A stretch of DNA of 36,462 nt, taken from NCBI GenBank assembly GCA_021325595.1, contig JAJPGX010000032.1:1-36462 (forward strand), in the 5' to 3' direction. Each line of letters opens with the position of its first letter. Positions within the stretch are counted from its first letter, which is position 1. This DNA is from Nitrososphaerota archaeon. GTDB lineage: Archaea; Thermoproteota; Nitrososphaeria; Nitrososphaerales; Nitrosopumilaceae. Both the position numbers and the translations under genes were made by a program. Shown piece after piece: positions 34,796 to 36,462 of the stretch. The notes under the pieces were generated by a model. The model made no database searches, was not told where the DNA came from, and worked only from the letters and a program-made list of their open reading frames with translations.

Positions 34796-34998
34796 TTACC
34801 GATCTTTGGCAATAATATGACATAATCGTATAGTGTATAATCCAAGTCTGTGAAATTCAAATAAATCATTATATTCCAAGTTCATTCCGTTCAGGGAAGC
34901 ATAATATCCAAAATTATCAATTTGATTTACCTGCTTGACTATTCCACCATATACAGGGCAGTGATGTCAAAGGTTGACCCATCACCTACAAAATCCAT
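34796..34998 (-). pseudogene. possible decayed small gene with a 2-nt insertion
   Basis: The 341-bp stretch 34739-35079 has no intact gene. On the minus strand an ATG at 34998 opens MDFVGDGSTFDITALY and then stops after three more codons. Skipping two bases in the TATAT just there joins it to an open stretch GGIVKQVNQIDNFGYYASLNG that runs through EFHRLGLYTIRLCHI to a stop at 34796, giving about 66 residues in all. The composition is protein-like, but no family is recognised and no good promoter is visible. It may be debris of a former gene or chance. Confidence 0.25.
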
Positions 34999-35079
34999 TC
35001 AATACATAAAACGAAGATTACATTGATGGAATGATTCTGTACTGCCTTGGTTTAAATGGAATGATGACATAATGATACC

Positions 35080-35316
35080 ATGCAGGTCAAACGTAGAAGC
35101 AGTTTCTGGTTTTTGCTGCCAATATTTTTCAATGTAATAGGCGGCGTCATTGCGTATTTTATAATAAAAGAGGATGACCCTGGAAAAGCAAAGAACTGTC
35201 TGTACCTTGGAATCATTCTGGCTGTGATTCCTTTTGTGTTGTTTGTAATTCCAATGCTGATTGGAATTGCGCTATTTCCGAATATGCCTAGATTTGGTAA
35301 CATGCATTATGTCTAG
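35080..35316 (+). CDS. small two-helix membrane protein (78 aa)
   Basis: Starts MQVKRRSSFWFLLPIFFNV. Helix 1 spans about 9-28 (FWFLLPIFFNVIGGVIAYFI), a loop KEDDPGKAKN follows, helix 2 about 40-67 (CLYLGIILAVIPFVLFVIPMLIGIALF), and then a short tail. The basic N-terminus suggests both ends are cytoplasmic. The pattern LLPIFFNVIGGVIAYFIIKEDDP.KAK is familiar from small Thaumarchaeota membrane proteins, some with zinc ribbons ahead of it; there is no zinc ribbon here. Function is unknown. Confidence 0.7.
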   Translation: MQVKRRSSFWFLLPIFFNVIGGVIAYFIIKEDDPGKAKNCLYLGIILAVIPFVLFVIPMLIGIALFPNMPRFGNMHYV

Positions 35317-35370
35317 TATGTAACTTTGACAGACAAATTTTGCAAAAACATGGGACACCAATTGTAGCAA

Positions 35371-35380
35371 ATTTAAGTTA
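35371..35380 (+). promoter_or_regulatory. TATA-like box before the truncated 36-aa frame
   Basis: ATTTAAGTTA, centred near 35375, lies about 25 bp before the ATG at 35400. It suggests a promoter left in place in front of a gene whose body has been lost. The gap 35317-35399 shows nothing else. Confidence 0.35.
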
Positions 35381-35399
35381 GAACAAATATTATCAAAGT

Positions 35400-35510
35400 A
35401 TGAAGCAGAATTTTCCTTCCATCATGGATTTCCAATCTGTCTTTGGGAAGGAGACAATATGGAAAGAGATTTGGCTCCGGCCCGATTCGAACATATGCTA
35501 TCTTGTTTAG
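35400..35510 (+). pseudogene. truncated 5' end of a gene (36-residue frame), possibly transposase-like
   Basis: ATG at 35400 opens MKQNFPSIMDFQSVFGKET and then WKEIWLRPDSNICYLV before a stop at 35508-35510. The beginning resembles the N-terminus of IS1595-type transposases (..MDFQ..F..E..C), but the zinc-finger region does not follow. From about 35472 the frame runs into a GC-rich tRNA-like fragment. I read it as a gene start cut off by a rearrangement. The transposase resemblance is weak and from memory. Confidence 0.3.
35472..35492 (-). other. tRNA 3'-end fragment (possible attachment-site remnant)
   Basis: On the minus strand the 21 nt end GGAGCCA and contain GTTCGAATCGGGC. This reads as T-loop, 3' T-stem, 3' acceptor strand (CGGAGCC) and discriminator A of a tRNA. 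The 5' T-stem strand is missing (GCATAT instead of a complement), so no cloverleaf exists. The acceptor differs from the tRNA-Gln at 36132, so the parent tRNA is elsewhere. Such 3' ends remain where integrative elements used tRNA genes. Confidence 0.45.
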
Positions 35511-35515
35511 ATTAA

Positions 35516-35773
35516 CTATTTTTCATAAACCTCTTTTCTATGTTCAAATCTTAACAAATACAATACGGTTCCTTGATATGCATAGATGAGTCTGTAAGGC
35601 TTTACATAAACTGTTCTTTCCCCCTTTAGATTATATCTTAGGGGTTTTCCAGATTCTGGATTTTCTATTATGTTTTGAATTTGACTTTTTAATTTCTCTT
35701 TTAATTTATTGTCTTTTATCTTTGAAACCTCTTTTCTGAATTTATCCGACCAAACTATTTGTGAGATTACCAT
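35516..35773 (-). CDS. RelE/ParE-family toxin
   Basis: 85 residues starting MVISQIVWSDKFRKEVSKIKD and containing LRYNLKGERTVYVKPYRLIYAY and LLRFEHRKEVYEK. This is the RelE/ParE pattern, with a basic, aromatic C-terminal strand and a late His/Lys/Tyr. RelE types cut mRNA on the ribosome and ParE types poison gyrase; the present sequence does not decide between them. The frame is open upstream to 35842, but ATG 35773 overlaps the antitoxin's last codons (ATGGTAA), the usual coupling, and gives normal length. Confidence 0.85.
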   Translation of the reverse strand: MVISQIVWSDKFRKEVSKIKDNKLKEKLKSQIQNIIENPESGKPLRYNLKGERTVYVKPYRLIYAYQGTVLYLLRFEHRKEVYEK

Positions 35774-36039
35774 TTTGCAAATTCTTTGAAAAATTGTGAT
35801 GTTTTGGCCTTGCCACCTTTTCTGTGCTCTATTTCTTCCCATGCTTCCTGAATTGATCTTAGTGTTTCAATATCTTGAGCGGTGAATTCCTGATCTAGTT
35901 TTTTTAAAACTATCAAACTCTTCTTCTCTGTTATGGTAAATACATCTCCGTCTTTTATTCCAAGTTTTTTCCTAACCTTGTTTGGAATAACTATCTGTCC
36001 TTTACTGCTTACTGTGGTAAAGGCAATGTCATTTGGCAT
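35767..36039 (-). CDS. AbrB/SpoVT-type antitoxin (partner of the RelE/ParE toxin)
   Basis: 90 residues. The AbrB hairpin domain spans about 5-50 (FTTVSSKGQIVIPNKVRKKLGIKDGDVFTITEKKSLIVLKKL). A helical toxin-binding tail follows (FTAQDIETLRSIQEAWEEIEHRKGG, ending FFKEFAKW). The start ATG at 36039 has ACTTATTAAC at 36060-36069, centred 26 bp upstream, with an inverted repeat between them. Pairing an AbrB antitoxin with a RelE/ParE toxin is less common than with MazF or PIN toxins. It overlaps the toxin start by 7 nt. Confidence 0.88.
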   Translation of the reverse strand: MPNDIAFTTVSSKGQIVIPNKVRKKLGIKDGDVFTITEKKSLIVLKKLDQEFTAQDIETLRSIQEAWEEIEHRKGGKAKTSQFFKEFAKW

Positions 36040-36042
36040 AAT

Positions 36043-36057
36043 GTAAGATTGTCTTAC
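36043..36057. promoter_or_regulatory. inverted-repeat operator of the RelE/ParE-AbrB module
   Basis: GTAAGA-TTG-TCTTAC, with perfect 6-bp arms and a 3-nt spacer, lies 3 bp before the antitoxin ATG and just below its TATA box. The half-site GTAAGA is identical to that of the palindrome at 30442-30461. Confidence 0.65.
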
Positions 36058-36131
36058 TTGTTAATAAGTATGATACGGTTAGTTCTAGGGAAATTAGTTG
36101 TGTCATATATTGTCACAATTAGTTGATTATA

Positions 36132-36204
36132 TAGCCCGGCCCAGATTCGAACTGGGGTCAAGGGCTCCAAAGGCCCCTATGCTTGACCGCTACACTACCG
36201 GGCT
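36132..36204 (-). tRNA. tRNA-Gln (anticodon TTG)
   Basis: 73-nt cloverleaf on the minus strand. The acceptor is AGCCCGG/CCGGGCT plus A. The anticodon arm GGGGC-CTTTGGA-GCCCT gives anticodon TTG, and the T-arm is CCCAG-TTCGAAT-CTGGG. The leading A:T acceptor pair is typical of archaeal tRNA-Gln. CCA is not encoded and no intron is seen. A TATA-like CATTATAAAG (36230-36239) lies about 30 bp upstream. Confidence 0.94.
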
Positions 36205-36261
36205 TCTTTTCAAACCTTGATTTGCATTCCTTTATAATGTTACTTGAAATACGCGAGAAGC

Positions 36262-36268
36262 TTAATTA
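36262..36268 (+). promoter_or_regulatory. TATA-like box of the secreted-protein gene
   Basis: TTAATTA, centred near 36265, lies about 28 bp before the ATG at 36293. This favours that start over the in-frame ATG at 36272. Confidence 0.4.
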
Positions 36269-36292
36269 GCCATGTTTGGGTTTTTTAGAATC

Positions 36293-36462
36293 ATGCGAGC
36301 ATTGCTTGTATTTTTGGTTCTAGGTTCTGTAGGAATAATGATGATTCCAAATTCGTATGCACAAACCCAGAACAATCTAGCAATTTTTGTTCAAATCAAG
36401 ATTCAGGACTCGAATGGAAACTTGATTTCATATCTTGAAGTGCCAAAAATAACAATAACAGA
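36293..36462 (+). CDS. start of a secreted protein with signal peptide (partial)
   Basis: The first 56 codons of a gene running off the right edge. MRALLVFLVLGSVGIMMIPNSYAQ is a clear Sec signal peptide, with Arg2, a hydrophobic core, and Ala-rich cleavage after SYA. The mature part begins QTQNNLAIFVQIKIQDSNG and looks beta-rich (repeated short strands), as in surface-exposed thaumarchaeal proteins. An upstream in-frame ATG at 36272 would add seven residues; the TATA-like box favours 36293. The family cannot be named from this fragment. Confidence 0.7.
   Translation, partial: MRALLVFLVLGSVGIMMIPNSYAQTQNNLAIFVQIKIQDSNGNLISYLEVPKITIT

Noticed and set aside
35774-35842. 23-residue N-terminal extension of the RelE/ParE toxin
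   Set aside because: It lies entirely within the antitoxin coding region in another frame. The ATG at 35773 gives the usual length and the typical stop-start overlap.
36132-36204. tRNA-Gln as the parent of the 35472-35492 fragment
   Set aside because: Acceptor strands (CCGGGCT versus CGGAGCC) and T-stems differ; only the T-loop consensus is shared, so a different tRNA must be the source.
1-36462. CRISPR array, complete insertion sequence or integrase gene
   Set aside because: No regularly spaced repeats, no pair of terminal inverted repeats around a transposase, and no tyrosine-recombinase motif were found; only a possible transposase N-terminus at 35400.

Overview
The window looks like a chromosomal segment of an AT-rich ammonia-oxidising-type archaeon (Nitrososphaerota/Thaumarchaeota, probably Nitrosopumilales). 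This rests on archaeal-only information-processing genes (PriS/PriL primase, aIF2 alpha and gamma, S6e, Nop10, Lsm, RadB-like, Lhr-type helicase, RPA-like protein), an archaeal STT3 oligosaccharyltransferase, and an anaerobic-type cobalamin gene set as known from Thaumarchaeota. Many genes start with TTG or GTG and have a TATA-like box centred about 26 bp before the start codon, as expected for leaderless archaeal transcripts. Genes inside operons instead overlap by 4 nt or carry Shine-Dalgarno motifs. The genus is inference; no search was possible.

Layout. 1-2477: end of an unknown gene, then glycyl-tRNA synthetase and endonuclease IV on the minus strand. 2579-9604 (plus): primase pair priL-priS, a large UPF0182 membrane protein followed without a gap by a glutamine amidotransferase, a C39-like/TPR protein and a HIT protein. 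9612-10038: tRNA-Gly(CCC) and two tiny zinc-ribbon genes. 10118-15659 (plus): S6e, aIF2-gamma, a frameshifted PIN-domain gene, a metallo-beta-lactamase-fold protein and a 916-residue STT3 oligosaccharyltransferase fused to a cyclophilin. 15662-17191 (minus): Nop10, aIF2-alpha, CobO. 17286-23914: cobalamin region, with a flavoprotein plus CbiA on plus and CbiD-CbiG-CbiX-CbiC on minus, preceded by a membrane-anchored J-protein. 23967-29811: SDR protein, MetK, Lsm, RadB-like ATPase, a 41-residue membrane protein and a large Lhr-type helicase. 29813-31913 (minus): MazF/AbrB toxin-antitoxin pair and an RPA-like protein. 31992-33687: ABC exporter. 33816-36462: accessory-looking tail with lineage-specific small proteins, gene debris, a tRNA 3'-end fragment, a second AbrB-linked toxin-antitoxin pair, tRNA-Gln(TTG) and the start of a secreted protein.

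How the genes work together. Translation initiation and ribosome or RNA maturation genes cluster at 10-17 kb. The cobalamin block covers metal insertion (CbiX), ring contraction (CbiG), C1 methylation (CbiD), methyl migration (CbiC), amidation (CbiA) and adenosylation (CobO). MetK, the SAM source for corrin methylations, lies close by. The points most worth a second look are the STT3-cyclophilin fusion, matching operator palindromes in front of two unrelated toxin-antitoxin pairs, the PIN gene broken at a run of nine A, a flavoprotein locked into the cbiA operon behind a perfect inverted repeat, a CbiX whose N-terminal half has lost both metal-site histidines, and the debris around the tRNA fragment near 35.4 kb.
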